Positions 50,349-62,480 of a stretch of DNA of 64,000 nt are shown piece after piece (positions within the stretch are counted from its first letter, which is position 1; each line of letters starts with the position of its first letter). The stretch spans positions 1 to 64,000 of the forward strand of contig NZ_LZIF01000110.1 of NCBI RefSeq assembly GCF_001667145.1, read 5' to 3'. The DNA comes from Mycobacterium sp. 852002-51971_SCH5477799-a. GTDB lineage: Bacteria; Actinomycetota; Actinomycetes; Mycobacteriales; Mycobacteriaceae. A program made the position numbers and the translations under genes. The notes under the pieces were generated by a model, which made no database searches, had not been told where the DNA came from, and worked only from the letters and a program-made list of their open reading frames with translations.

Positions 50349-51583
50349 TGCGGTCGTGGTCGTCCCCACAGGTTCCGGTGTTGCCGGGACGCGGTCCGGA
50401 GCTTCGGCTGTACGACACGTCTGACCGGCAGGTGCGTCCCGTGGCGGCCGGTTCGACCGCCACGATGTATGTCTGTGGCATCACCCCCTACGACGCGACC
50501 CACCTGGGGCACGCCGCGACCTATTTGGCCTTCGACCTGATCCACCGGCAATGGCTGGATCTCGGCCACGACGTCCACTACGTCCAGAACGTGACCGACG
50601 TCGACGATCCGTTGTTGGAGCGCGCCGAGCGCGACGGCATCGACTGGGGCGACCTGGCCGAGCGTGAGGTGTCGCTGTACCGCGAAGACATGGCGGCGCT
50701 GCGCATCCTGGCGCCACGCGAGTACGTCGGCGCGACCGAGGCCATCGCCGAGGTCGTCGAACTCGTCGAGAAGATGCTGGCGTCGGGAGCAGCTTACGTC
50801 GTCGACGGCGAATATCCGGACGTCTACTACCGCGCCGACGCCACGCCGCAGTTCGGGTACGAATCCGGCTATGACCGCGACACCATGCTGCGACTGTTCT
50901 CCGAGCGCGGCGGCGACCCGCAACGCCCCGGCAAGACCGATGAGCTCGACGCCCTGCTGTGGCGGGCTGCCCGGCCCGGGGAGCCCAGCTGGCCCTCACC
51001 ATTCGGCCCTGGCCGCCCAGGATGGCATGTCGAATGCGCGGCGATCGCGCTCAGCCGCATCGGCAGCGGTTTGGACATCCAGGGCGGGGGCAGTGACTTG
51101 ATCTTCCCGCATCACGAGTTCACCGCCGCCCACGCCGAATGTGTTCGCGGCGAGCGGAGATTCGCGCGTCACTACGTGCATGCCGGGATGATCGGCTGGG
51201 GCGGGCACAAGATGTCCAAGAGCCGCGGCAACCTGGTGTTGGTGTCGCAGCTGCGCGCCCGGGGTGTCGAACCGGCGGCGATCCGGCTAGGACTGCTGGC
51301 CGGCCACTACCGCGCGGACCGGCATTGGAGCGATGAGGTGCTCGACGATGCCGTCGCCCGGCTGCGGCGCTGGCGCGACGCGACCGCGCTGGCGGCGGGT
51401 CCGGACGCCGCCGATGTGATCGCCCGGGTGCGTCAATACCTGGCCGATGACCTGAACACGCCCAAAGCGCTTGCCGCACTTGATGGTTGGACCACGGACG
51501 CGTTGGAATACGGCGGCCACGATGCCGAGGCGCCCGAGCTGGTGAGGACGGCCATCGACGCCCTACTGGGAGTGGCCATCTAG
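50348..51583 (+). CDS. mshC: Mycothiol ligase MshC (cysteine:GlcN-Ins ligase)
   Basis: A 411-residue ATP-dependent ligase joining cysteine to GlcN-inositol in mycothiol synthesis, derived from cysteinyl-tRNA synthetase. MYVCGITPYDATHLGHAATY has the zinc Cys and HIGH-like motif (about 39-58). WHVECAAIAL holds another zinc Cys, and HKMSKSRGNLVL is the KMSKS loop (about 287-298). Leaderless ATG 50348 is used. The length agrees with the M. tuberculosis enzyme (414). The SDR gene follows with its own leaderless promoter. Confidence 0.96.
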   Translation: MRSWSSPQVPVLPGRGPELRLYDTSDRQVRPVAAGSTATMYVCGITPYDATHLGHAATYLAFDLIHRQWLDLGHDVHYVQNVTDVDDPLLERAERDGIDWGDLAEREVSLYREDMAALRILAPREYVGATEAIAEVVELVEKMLASGAAYVVDGEYPDVYYRADATPQFGYESGYDRDTMLRLFSERGGDPQRPGKTDELDALLWRAARPGEPSWPSPFGPGRPGWHVECAAIALSRIGSGLDIQGGGSDLIFPHHEFTAAHAECVRGERRFARHYVHAGMIGWGGHKMSKSRGNLVLVSQLRARGVEPAAIRLGLLAGHYRADRHWSDEVLDDAVARLRRWRDATALAAGPDAADVIARVRQYLADDLNTPKALAALDGWTTDALEYGGHDAEAPELVRTAIDALLGVAI

Positions 51584-51602
51584 CCGAAGTCGCCCGCAAC
51601 GG

Positions 51603-51616
51603 TACGTTGGCGAACA
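51603..51616 (+). promoter_or_regulatory. -10 box for a leaderless SDR transcript
   Basis: TACGTT at 51603-51608, 7 nt, then ATG 51616, the start giving the family N-terminus QSLQDQVVFITGG. Confidence 0.6.
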
Positions 51617-52494
51617 TGCAATCGCTGCAGGATCAAGTCGTCTTCATTACCGGCGGCGCGCGGGGGATCGGGGCCGAGACCGCTCGCCGACTGTGCGCCA
51701 AGGGCGCCAAACTTGTGCTGACCGATCTCAACGAAACCGATTTGAAGTCGGTTGCCGCCGAGCTGGGCGAGGAACGGGTGCTGACGGCCGTCGCCGATGT
51801 GCGTGATCTGTCCGCGATGGAAGCCGCCGCCGCCCGCGCCGTCGAGCGTTTCGGGGGCATCGACGTGGTGGTGGCCAACGCCGGCATCGCCAGCTATGGC
51901 TCGGTGCTGCAGGTCGACTCCGACGCATTCCGACGGGTGCTCGACATCAACGTGCTGGGCGTCTTTCACACCGTGCGTGCCACTTTGCCGGCGCTGATCG
52001 AGCGCCGCGGTTACGTGCTCATCGTCTCTTCACTGGCCGCCTACACGGCCTGCCCAGGTCTGGCGCCGTACAACGCCTCCAAGGCGGGCGTCGAGCTGCT
52101 GGCCAACGCCCTGCGGCTGGAGGTGGCGGGGCGGGGCGTCACGGTCGGCTCGGCGCACATGTCCTGGATCGACACCGCCCTGGTCCGTGACACCCAGTCC
52201 GACCTGCCGGCGTTCAGCCAGTTGTTGGCCAGCTTGCCGTGGCCGCTGAACAAGACGACGACGGTCGACAAGTGCGCGGCCGCTTTCGTCAAGGGCATTG
52301 CGCGCCGTCGCACCCGCGTCTACTGCCCGCGCTGGGTGGCGCTGTTCCGTTGGGTGAAGCCGGTGCTGTCCAGCCGGGTGGGTGAGCTGCCCCTGCACAA
52401 GCCCACCGCCGAATTGTTGCCTCAGCTGGACGCCCAGGTCGCCGCGCTGGGCCGCTCCACCAGCGCCTACAACCGCGACCTCGGCACGTCCTAG
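51616..52494 (+). CDS. Short-chain dehydrogenase/reductase (Rv2129c-like)
   Basis: A 292-residue classical SDR. The cofactor motif FITGGARGIGAETAR (TGxxxGxG, about 10-24) with DLNE at the end of the second strand suggests NAD(H) preference. VVANAGIASYG (NAG motif), catalytic Ser in VSSLAAY and the YNASK (Tyr-x-x-x-Lys) motif are intact. Substrate is unknown. A basic C-terminal region after residue 240 (RRRTRVYCPRWVALFRW) may associate with the membrane. The stop overlaps that of ansP1 by 4 nt, tail to tail. Confidence 0.88.
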   Translation: MQSLQDQVVFITGGARGIGAETARRLCAKGAKLVLTDLNETDLKSVAAELGEERVLTAVADVRDLSAMEAAAARAVERFGGIDVVVANAGIASYGSVLQVDSDAFRRVLDINVLGVFHTVRATLPALIERRGYVLIVSSLAAYTACPGLAPYNASKAGVELLANALRLEVAGRGVTVGSAHMSWIDTALVRDTQSDLPAFSQLLASLPWPLNKTTTVDKCAAAFVKGIARRRTRVYCPRWVALFRWVKPVLSSRVGELPLHKPTAELLPQLDAQVAALGRSTSAYNRDLGTS

Positions 52495-53954
52495 CGGGTC
52501 TGGGCCCCGCGTTCCGACGCGACGGCGGCCACCCGGTTGCGCACCAGGAACCATCCGGCGCTCAGCGCCGGGATGACGACCACCACGGTCGCGATGGTCC
52601 AGGGGCCGGTCTCCTTGTCGAAGGCCATCATCACCAGCACACCGGCCAAAAACGCCAGGGTGAGATACCCCGAATACGGCGCCCATGGCATGCGGAATCG
52701 TGGCCGTTGGACGAGCCCGGCCCTGGCCAGCCGGTAGAACCGCAGCTGACACAGCACGATGGTCGCCCAGCACGCGATGATGCCCGGCGCGACGATGTTG
52801 AGCACGATCTCGAAGGCCTGGCCGGGGTTGACGGCGTTCAGCGCGATGCCGAGCAAGCAGATGGCGGCGGCCATGGCGATACCTACATAAGGCACCCCGT
52901 TCTTGGACATCCGGGTCGCAAATCTGGGCCCGCTGCCGCTGAACGCCATCGAGCGCATGATGCGCCCGGTGGAATACAGCCCCGCGTTAAGGCTGGACAA
53001 AGCGGCGGTGAGGACCACCACGTTCATCAGGTCGCCGGCGCCCTGGAAGCCGATCTTGGAAAAGAAGGTGACAAAAGGACTTTCGGTGGCCTTGTAGGAC
53101 GTGTACGGCAGCAGCAGCGCGAGCAGCCCCACCGACCCGACGTAAAAGATCGCGATGCGCGCGATCACCGAATTGATGGCGCGCGGCATCACCTTCTCCG
53201 GCTCGGCGGTCTCCCCGGCGGCCGTCCCCACCAATTCGATTGCGGCATAGGCGAACACCACGCCGGAGGTGGTCAGCAGCACCGCTAGCACGCCGGAGGG
53301 GAACAGTCCGCCGTGGCCGGTCCACAGACTCGGCCCGGTGCTGTGACCGTCGATCCGGTAGCGGCCCACCAGAAAGACGATCCCGACGACCAGGAAGGCG
53401 ACTAGCGCGAGAACCTTGACCAGCGCCGCCCAGAATTCCAGCTCACCGAACCACTCCACCGAGATCAGGTTCATCGACAGCACGACGACGAGGGCGAGCA
53501 GGGCCAGCACCCACTGGGGGATCGATTCGAAGGTCGTCCATCGACGCAGATAGGTGGCGATCGCGGTGGTGTCGACGATGGCCGTCATCGACCAGCCGAG
53601 GAAATACATCCAGCCGATGGCGTAGGCGGCCTTCTCGCCGAAGAATTCGCGGGAGTAGGACACGAATGAGCCGGAAGACGGACGGTGCAGGACCAATTCG
53701 CCCAGCGCTCGCAGGATGAGGAAGACAAAAACGCCGCACACGGCGTAGACCAGGAACATCCCGGGTCCGCCCTTGGCCAGCCGGCCGCCCGCGCCCAGGA
53801 ACAGCCCGGAGCCGATCGCGCCGCCGATGCCGATCATCTGCACTTGCCGGGCCTTGAGTCCCTTGCGGTAACCGGCGTCCTCGCCGACCTCGCCGGCTAC
53901 AGGGTCTGCGCCGGCGACAGGATTTGGGTTGCCGTCACCAGGCAACGCGGCCAT
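52491..53954 (-). CDS. ansP1: Amino acid permease AnsP1 (L-aspartate/asparagine type)
   Basis: A 487-residue APC-superfamily transporter with about 12 transmembrane helices. The consensus IGIGGAIGSGLFLGAGGRL lies in helix 1 (about 40-58), and the GELVLHRPSSGSFVSYSREFFGEKAAYAIGW region, typical of the AAT branch, follows in blocks. The M. tuberculosis homologue Rv2127 imports aspartate. I chose ATG 53954, which gives the homologue's length. An open frame extends on to 54668 but is antisense to the PAC2 gene and not credible. No ribosome binding site is evident. Confidence 0.9.
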   Translation of the reverse strand: MAALPGDGNPNPVAGADPVAGEVGEDAGYRKGLKARQVQMIGIGGAIGSGLFLGAGGRLAKGGPGMFLVYAVCGVFVFLILRALGELVLHRPSSGSFVSYSREFFGEKAAYAIGWMYFLGWSMTAIVDTTAIATYLRRWTTFESIPQWVLALLALVVVLSMNLISVEWFGELEFWAALVKVLALVAFLVVGIVFLVGRYRIDGHSTGPSLWTGHGGLFPSGVLAVLLTTSGVVFAYAAIELVGTAAGETAEPEKVMPRAINSVIARIAIFYVGSVGLLALLLPYTSYKATESPFVTFFSKIGFQGAGDLMNVVVLTAALSSLNAGLYSTGRIMRSMAFSGSGPRFATRMSKNGVPYVGIAMAAAICLLGIALNAVNPGQAFEIVLNIVAPGIIACWATIVLCQLRFYRLARAGLVQRPRFRMPWAPYSGYLTLAFLAGVLVMMAFDKETGPWTIATVVVVIPALSAGWFLVRNRVAAVASERGAQTR

Positions 53955-54019
53955 GAAACGTCCAATCGTGGTCGTCCGCCCAGCCCGGGACGGGTGGCTA
54001 CCGGATGAAGAGGCTGCGC

Positions 54020-54910
54020 TTAGCGACCGAAGCCCGGGCGACGGCGGCGCAGATAACGCTCGAACTCGGCCGCCAGCGCGTCGCCGTCGATCTTGCCCAG
54101 GGCGTCGTTCATGTCGACCTCGGCGTCGCCGCGTTGCTCGAGCGACAGCACGTACTCGGCGAGGTCCTCGTCCTCGGCGGTCATCTCGGTGACCGCCTGC
54201 TCCCAGTCCTCGGCGTCCGTTGGCAGGTCGGCCAGCGGCACCTCGATGTCGAGCACGTCTTCGACACGGCGCAGCAGGGCCACCGTCGCCTTCGGGTTCG
54301 GCGGCTGTGAGACGTAGTGCGGCACCGCCGCCCAAAACGTCACCGCGGGAATCCCGGCGGCCACGCAGGAGTCCTGAAACACCCCGGCGATGCCGGTCGG
54401 GCCTTCGTAACGGCTTTCCTCGAGGCCGAAGCGTTTCGCGGACTCGGGGGAGTAGGCGGCGCCCGACACCGGGACCGGCCGGGTGTGCGGGGTGTCGGCC
54501 AGCAGGGCGCCCAGGATCACTACGGTGTCCACGTTGAGCTTGTCGGCGATGGCCACCAGCTCCGAGCAGAAGGTGCGCCAGCGCATGTTGGGTTCCACCC
54601 CATGCATCAGGACGACGTCGCGGTCGCTGCCCGGGGGCCGGCAGTGCGAGATCCGCATGGCCGGCCACACCAGCTCGCGGGTCACCCCGTCCACCTGCCG
54701 GATCACCGGGCGATTCACCTGGTAGTCGTAGTACGCCTCGTCGTCGATCTCCAAAATCGGGTCGGCTTCCCAGATGGCCTCGAGGTGTTCCAGCGCGTCG
54801 CTGGCCGCGTCACCGGCGTCGTTCCAGCCCTCGAACGCGGCCACGACGACGGTCTGGTGCAGTTCGGGCAGCGCGGCTTTGCCGAAGGGGGGGCCGTCGG
54901 GCGGAGTCAC
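54020..54910 (-). CDS. PAC2-family proteasome-assembly-chaperone-like protein (Rv2125-like)
   Basis: A 296-residue PAC2 (PF09754) protein. TVVVAAFEGWNDAGDAASDALEHL is the N-terminal signature, here in part, with MHGVEPNMRWRTF and GALLADTPHTRPVPVSG in the core and DALAAEFERYLRRRRPGFGR at the end. In Actinobacteria the family is abundant and uncharacterised, and any proteasome link is by homology only. GTG 54910 is preceded by TACGCT at exactly leaderless distance. It is divergent from the metH relic. Confidence 0.88.
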   Translation of the reverse strand: MTPPDGPPFGKAALPELHQTVVVAAFEGWNDAGDAASDALEHLEAIWEADPILEIDDEAYYDYQVNRPVIRQVDGVTRELVWPAMRISHCRPPGSDRDVVLMHGVEPNMRWRTFCSELVAIADKLNVDTVVILGALLADTPHTRPVPVSGAAYSPESAKRFGLEESRYEGPTGIAGVFQDSCVAAGIPAVTFWAAVPHYVSQPPNPKATVALLRRVEDVLDIEVPLADLPTDAEDWEQAVTEMTAEDEDLAEYVLSLEQRGDAEVDMNDALGKIDGDALAAEFERYLRRRRPGFGR

Positions 54911-54922
54911 AGAATCAGCGTA
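54910..54922 (-). promoter_or_regulatory. -10 box for a leaderless PAC2 transcript
   Basis: Minus-strand TACGCT (complement of 54917-54922), 6 nt, then GTG 54910. Confidence 0.6.
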
Positions 54923-55005
54923 CGGCCTCACGGCCCGATGTTCGGGGCGTGGTGGCCGTGGATTGTCGGCCGATTGACGCTCACCGGGACTTTACATAGG
55001 ACGAC

Positions 55006-55018
55006 TATGCTTATGGCG
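55006..55018 (+). promoter_or_regulatory. -10 box of the original (relic) metH
   Basis: TATGCT at 55006-55011, 6 nt, then GTG 55018: an intact leaderless start that now drives only the relic. Transcripts from here would read into the new metH leader. Confidence 0.55.
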
Positions 55019-55251
55019 TGACTGCCGCTGACGAACACCGCGACGACGCGGCCATCTGCCACACCCTGGCGCGGCGGGTGGTGGTCGGCGACGACGCGAT
55101 GGGTACCCAGCTACGGGCTGCCGGTTTGACCGCGGACGACGTCCACCACCGGCGTCAACGGAGTCAAGACGAAATGCGCTTGGCTGCAAACTGGTTAACC
55201 TTGGTAAGTACCTCGCCGCTGGTCTTCGCGAACTGTCGATCGCGGCGATGA
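55018..55251 (+). pseudogene. N-terminal relic of the native mycobacterial MetH
   Basis: GTG 55018 starts TAADEHRDDAAICHTLARRV, then VVGDDAMGTQLRAAGLTADD. This aligns with the first ~42 residues of M. tuberculosis MetH (Rv2124c), which begins TAADKHLYDTDLL and contains VMVGDGAMGTQL. Homology is lost near 55140, and the frame stops at 55249-55251 after about 35 unrelated residues. The remaining ~1150 codons of the native gene are absent, and a different metH starts 137 bp further on. The GDGAMG motif has decayed to GDDAMG. The relic keeps its promoter and lies in the native place beside the PAC2 gene. Confidence 0.8.
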
Positions 55252-55284
55252 GTTGGGCGTCCAGAAGTCGATCGGGTGACGACG

Positions 55285-55290
55285 TAGACT
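55285..55290 (+). promoter_or_regulatory. -10 box of the new metH
   Basis: TAGACT at 55285-55290. The expected start point (+7) is G55297, the first paired base of the riboswitch stem P1, so the transcript would begin exactly with the aptamer. Confidence 0.6.
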
Positions 55291-55296
55291 TCTCTG

Positions 55297-55367
55297 GTCG
55301 AGAGGCGTTGCAACGGTTCCGGTTCCCTGCCGGTATCCGCCACGCTCGGCAGAGTCAAGGACGCCTT
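55297..55367 (+). promoter_or_regulatory. S-adenosylhomocysteine (SAH) riboswitch aptamer
   Basis: P1: GUCGAG (55297-55302) pairs with CUCGGC (55345-55350). P4: AGGCGU (55303-55308) pairs with ACGCCU (55361-55366), the pseudoknot-like helix of this class. Between them the conserved UUGCAACGG segment is followed by a hairpin whose CCGG/CCGG core forms P2. After P1 comes AGUCAAGG, matching the conserved CAA(C/G)G linker. One deviation is CCACGCUCGG where the consensus has CCAGGCUCGG. SAH riboswitches control ahcY and metH, mostly in Proteobacteria with some in Actinobacteria. They switch genes on when SAH, the inhibitory methylation by-product, accumulates. Confidence 0.8.
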
Positions 55368-55380
55368 CCGCTACGGAAGG
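55364..55380 (+). promoter_or_regulatory. Shine-Dalgarno-sequestering hairpin of the SAH riboswitch
   Basis: CCUUCC (55364-55369) pairs perfectly with GGAAGG (55375-55380), loop GCUAC. GGAAGG is the ribosome binding site of metH, 7 nt before GTG 55388. Bases 55364-55366 are also the end of the P4 strand. Ligand-stabilised P4 and the sequestering hairpin are therefore mutually exclusive: SAH binding should free the site and turn translation on. Confidence 0.75.
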
Positions 55381-55387
55381 AACGTGC

Positions 55388-59167
<3,780 letters not shown>

Positions 59168-59200
59168 CCTGATCGTGCCGAGCCAGGGGGAGGGACGCTC

Positions 59201-59482
59201 ATGCTGGGGCGAGAGTTGAATCGCATTGCCGACATCGCCGTCGAGGCCGGCAATGCCACGGTTCTGCACGTTCGGCGCATCGTTGGAGCGCTGGGCACCG
59301 CCCTTGACCGCAGCAGGCGTGAACTCAGCGACTTAGCCTGGGACTACAGCGATCTGGTGGCGAGCGTCCATTTCACGGCCAGCAGCAGCCGCGCGTCCAC
59401 CGGGGACGACGGTCAGGTGATGCACAGCGAGCACGTTGCCGATGTGATATCGATCGACTTGCGTCGCGGGCAGGCCAACTGA
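59201..59482 (+). CDS. Small hypothetical protein
   Basis: A 93-residue protein with a mainly helical, amphipathic N-terminal two thirds (LGRELNRIADIAVEAGNATV; LDRSRRELSDLAWDYSDLVA) and a polar C-terminal part. ATG 59201 has a strong GGGGGAGGGA site. I do not recognise the family. It follows the acquired metH by 33 nt in the same direction and could have travelled with it or belong to the flanking region; it is convergent with malQ. No transmembrane or signal segment is seen. Confidence 0.6.
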   Translation: MLGRELNRIADIAVEAGNATVLHVRRIVGALGTALDRSRRELSDLAWDYSDLVASVHFTASSSRASTGDDGQVMHSEHVADVISIDLRRGQAN

Positions 59483-59495
59483 CCCGTACCGCGGG

Positions 59496-61493
59496 TCAGC
59501 CCCCGGCGGCGGCCTGAAATATGGCGGCGATCTCGGCGACTCGTGGATCGTCGCGCAGCTGCTCGACCGTCTCAGGGAGCGGCAAACGCCAATTGGGGTA
59601 TTCGTCAATGGTCCCAGGCAAATTCGGTTGTCGCGGCTCGGCGACGATGTCGTAGGGCGAGATCAGCTTCAACCTGCTCGGGGTCGCGGCCAGGAAGCGG
59701 TGCATCGCGACGATGACCTCGTTATCGTCCGGGTCGTCCGGGTCGGCCGGCAGCAACCCTTCCGAACGCAGCAAGGCCAGCCACTCGGCCTTTTCCTTCT
59801 CGGCTGACGCTTGTTCGGCCGGCACATCATCGAGCAGGCCGAGCTCCGCGCGCACCCGCACGTGTTCGCCGCGCAAAAAGCCGGCCGCAGTGGGCAGGTC
59901 GTGTGTGGACAGGCTCGCGGCCGCGCGCTGGGGCCACCGCGACGAGGGCAGCAACGGTTGCTCGGCCACGGACTCGTCGCGGGTGAACCAGGAGACCGCG
60001 CAACCCAGCATTCCGTTGTCGCCCAATGCTTCCGTGACTTCCGGCTCGACAGTGCCCAGGTCCTCGCCCACCACGGTCGCCCCGGCTCGCTGCGCTTCCA
60101 GCGCGAGCGCGGCAAGCATGACGTCGGCGTCGTAATGGACGTAGGTGCCCCGGTCAGCGGAGTCGCCTGGCGGTATCCACCACAGCCGCCACAAGCCCGC
60201 GACGTGGTCAATCCGTAGGCCGTCGGCGTGAACGAGTATGGCGCGCAACATTTCTCGCAGTGCGGTGTATCCGGTGGCGGCGAGCCGGTCCGGCCGCCAA
60301 GGCGGTAACCCCCAGTCCTGGCCGCGTGGGGTGAAATTGTCGGGCGGGGCACCGACGTGAACTCCGGTGGCCAGCATGTCCGCCAGGGCCCAGGCGTCGG
60401 CGCCGTCCGAGTCGACCCCGACCGGTAGGTCGTGCAAGACGCCCAGCGCCATGCCATTTCTTCGCGCGGCGTTGCGTACCTCGCGGAGCTGTTCGGCGCA
60501 GCATTGCTGTACCCAAGCATGAAAGGCGATCCGGGGCGCCAGCTCTCGGCGAGCCGCGGTGACGCCCGGCCCGTCGACCGTGTGCAGCGATTCGGGCCAT
60601 TGCGGCCAGCGGCCGCCGTATCGCTCGGCCAGCGCGCAGTATGTAGCCCAGTCCCGCAATGCCGTGAAGGCGGGTGACTCATCCAATGGGCAAGGCCGGT
60701 TCTCGGCGCGCCACAGCAACTCCAGCGCCGAGCGCTTGGCCGCCCAGACGAGATCATGGTCGAGCCGCTTCGTGCCGGGTGAGACACGCAGTGCGTCAAC
60801 TTCGGCGCGGGTTGCCGGGTCGGCTCGACGATAAGCTTCGAGGTCCTCGATGCGCAGTGCCAGCGGGTTGGCAAATCGTCGGCTGGACGGGGTGTAGGGC
60901 GAGGGCTGCACTGGGTGTGTCGGTCCCGGCGCATTCAGCGGGTTGAGCAATATCGCGCCCGCTCCGTGGTCGGTTGCGGTCCATTCGATGAATTCCCGCA
61001 AGTCCCCGAGATCGCCGATGCCCCACGAGCGACCCGAGCGCAGCGCGTACAGCTGCAGCATCCATCCCCAGGTGATTGGAGTTTGGGGCACCCGTGGCGG
61101 AGCCGCTACCAGGGTGACTTCCTGGCCAACCTTGGTGTGCAGCCGGTACCAGCCTGGCGACAAATCGCCGGGCAGTTCGTCGCGTACATCGGTCTGGCTA
61201 CCGTCCTCGCCGACCAATGCGGTCGCCCCGGGAAACGGTCGCGGCCGGCCGTCGACCCGTGTAGCGACCGTCGGCGCCAAAGCTCCCGCGCGGTCGCGCT
61301 CGGCTAACCGTGCCAACTCGCGGCGCCGGTCGGCATCTGTGCCGGCATCGATCTCGAGCAACGCGAGTACTCGGACGACGACGTCGGCATCGACCTCGAC
61401 CGGTTCGCGTCGTTCGTTGCGGTAGGAGGTCGCCACCCCATGGGCCTTGGCCAGTTGGCGCAGGTCGTCGGGCACCCGTCTCGGTGTCGCCAT
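59496..61493 (-). CDS. malQ: 4-alpha-glucanotransferase MalQ
   Basis: A 665-residue GH77 amylomaltase that moves glucan chains between maltodextrins in glycogen/maltose metabolism. PYTPSSRRFANPL, the catalytic nucleophile region GLRIDHVAGLWRLW, the acid/base region VVGEDLGTVEPEV and the transition-state residue in STHDLPTAAGF are intact. An N-terminal extension of about 130 residues precedes the barrel, as in actinobacterial MalQ. ATG 61493 is used; GTG 61496 is adjacent. The M. tuberculosis homologue (Rv1781c) lies at a quite different locus, so synteny with H37Rv ends between metH and here. Confidence 0.93.
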   Translation of the reverse strand: MATPRRVPDDLRQLAKAHGVATSYRNERREPVEVDADVVVRVLALLEIDAGTDADRRRELARLAERDRAGALAPTVATRVDGRPRPFPGATALVGEDGSQTDVRDELPGDLSPGWYRLHTKVGQEVTLVAAPPRVPQTPITWGWMLQLYALRSGRSWGIGDLGDLREFIEWTATDHGAGAILLNPLNAPGPTHPVQPSPYTPSSRRFANPLALRIEDLEAYRRADPATRAEVDALRVSPGTKRLDHDLVWAAKRSALELLWRAENRPCPLDESPAFTALRDWATYCALAERYGGRWPQWPESLHTVDGPGVTAARRELAPRIAFHAWVQQCCAEQLREVRNAARRNGMALGVLHDLPVGVDSDGADAWALADMLATGVHVGAPPDNFTPRGQDWGLPPWRPDRLAATGYTALREMLRAILVHADGLRIDHVAGLWRLWWIPPGDSADRGTYVHYDADVMLAALALEAQRAGATVVGEDLGTVEPEVTEALGDNGMLGCAVSWFTRDESVAEQPLLPSSRWPQRAAASLSTHDLPTAAGFLRGEHVRVRAELGLLDDVPAEQASAEKEKAEWLALLRSEGLLPADPDDPDDNEVIVAMHRFLAATPSRLKLISPYDIVAEPRQPNLPGTIDEYPNWRLPLPETVEQLRDDPRVAEIAAIFQAAAGG

Positions 61494-61694
61494 CACAGTG
61501 TTCGCGATGGCGGCACGGTGAGTTGAATCTGTGAATGGTTGGCATCGCAAGCACGGGAGGTGCTCACACAGCGAAAATGTCGGCGCACTTCTGCAAGGTA
61601 CCCACCCGGCGTTGGCTTACACCGAATCGCCGTGAGCGGCAGAGCCATCATCCAACGGCATTGCCCCGCAAGCACTGCGCGATCACAAACCCGC

Positions 61695-62462
61695 TCAAAC
61701 GCGCAGCACCGGGCTCAGCGCCGACAGCGGGATGTGCGCCTGCACCGTGCCGCCGTCCATGAACCACTGCGGCAGGCCGGGGGAGAAGTTGATCGGCTCG
61801 TCGTGGCCGACCGGGTAGTCGGGCATGTAGATGATCAACTCGTCGGGTGTCAGCGCCCACGCCTTGTACGCGCCCGAGTAGACCTTGTCGGGGGTCCAAC
61901 GGTCGAGGATGAACGGGTAGGTGCCCGGATCATGCGGTGGCGGAGCCTGATTGAGCGCCGTATCGATAAAGGGCGCGGCCAGCGGCGGGATGGCGGTCAG
62001 CGGGTTCGACGTCGTCAGATCGGCGAGCTGCACCCGTCTGCCCGCCGCCATGTCAAAGGTGAAGGTCCGGTAGGCGTTGTTGGGTTTGGGTCCGTCGGCG
62101 TGATAATCCTCGTGGAATACCGCACTGAGCAGGTTGCCGTGCCGGAAGACTTCGAAGTTCTCCTCGCCGTAGCTGTCGGCCGCCATGCTGACGTTGGCGG
62201 TCTTCCAGTTGTTGACCAAGGTGCGCAGATAGTCCCGGATCACCGGGCCGGTGGTCGGATTGTCGACCAGATCGTCGGGCACGGCGACCTTGATGTCGCG
62301 CACGGCGTTGCGTTCCGAGGTCACCGCGGTGTGGCAGTACTGGCCGTCCCAATTACCGCCGAGCTCGCCGCAGAATGACGGCGCGGACGCGTGCGTGGTC
62401 GCGGTGCCGAAAATGGTTGCGGCCGTTAACAATACGAAGGCGGCTGACAGTCGCTTCAGCAT
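61695..62462 (-). CDS. MPT64/DUF3298-type secreted protein
   Basis: A 255-residue protein with a cleavable signal peptide (KRLSAAFVLLTAATIFGTAT, cut near Ala-Ser-Ala). The mature domain is like the secreted mycobacterial antigen MPT64 and its relatives (RsiV/DUF3298 fold). CGELGGNWDGQYC (disulfide pair as in MPT64), NNAYRTFTFDMA and FSPGLPQWFMDGGTVQAHIP occur in family order. It is encoded directly after the Mce-associated gene on the same strand (18-nt gap), suggesting co-transcription with the mce operon. The function is unknown. Confidence 0.8.
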   Translation of the reverse strand: MLKRLSAAFVLLTAATIFGTATTHASAPSFCGELGGNWDGQYCHTAVTSERNAVRDIKVAVPDDLVDNPTTGPVIRDYLRTLVNNWKTANVSMAADSYGEENFEVFRHGNLLSAVFHEDYHADGPKPNNAYRTFTFDMAAGRRVQLADLTTSNPLTAIPPLAAPFIDTALNQAPPPHDPGTYPFILDRWTPDKVYSGAYKAWALTPDELIIYMPDYPVGHDEPINFSPGLPQWFMDGGTVQAHIPLSALSPVLRV

Positions 62463-62480
62463 GAGAAGGTTCCGCTCGGC

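Noticed and set aside
53957..54668. N-terminal extension of ansP1 over the PAC2 gene
   Set aside because: Arg/Gly-rich translation unlike any permease, antisense to a conserved gene; the permease begins at ATG 53954.
55140..55300. Cobalamin riboswitch in front of metH
   Set aside because: B12 riboswitches are common near met genes, but the leader is too short and lacks the B12 box. The paired elements fit the SAH class instead.
61494..61694. Small gene between malQ and the MPT64-like gene
   Set aside because: Short frames exist on both strands but none has a ribosome site, domain or plausible composition.
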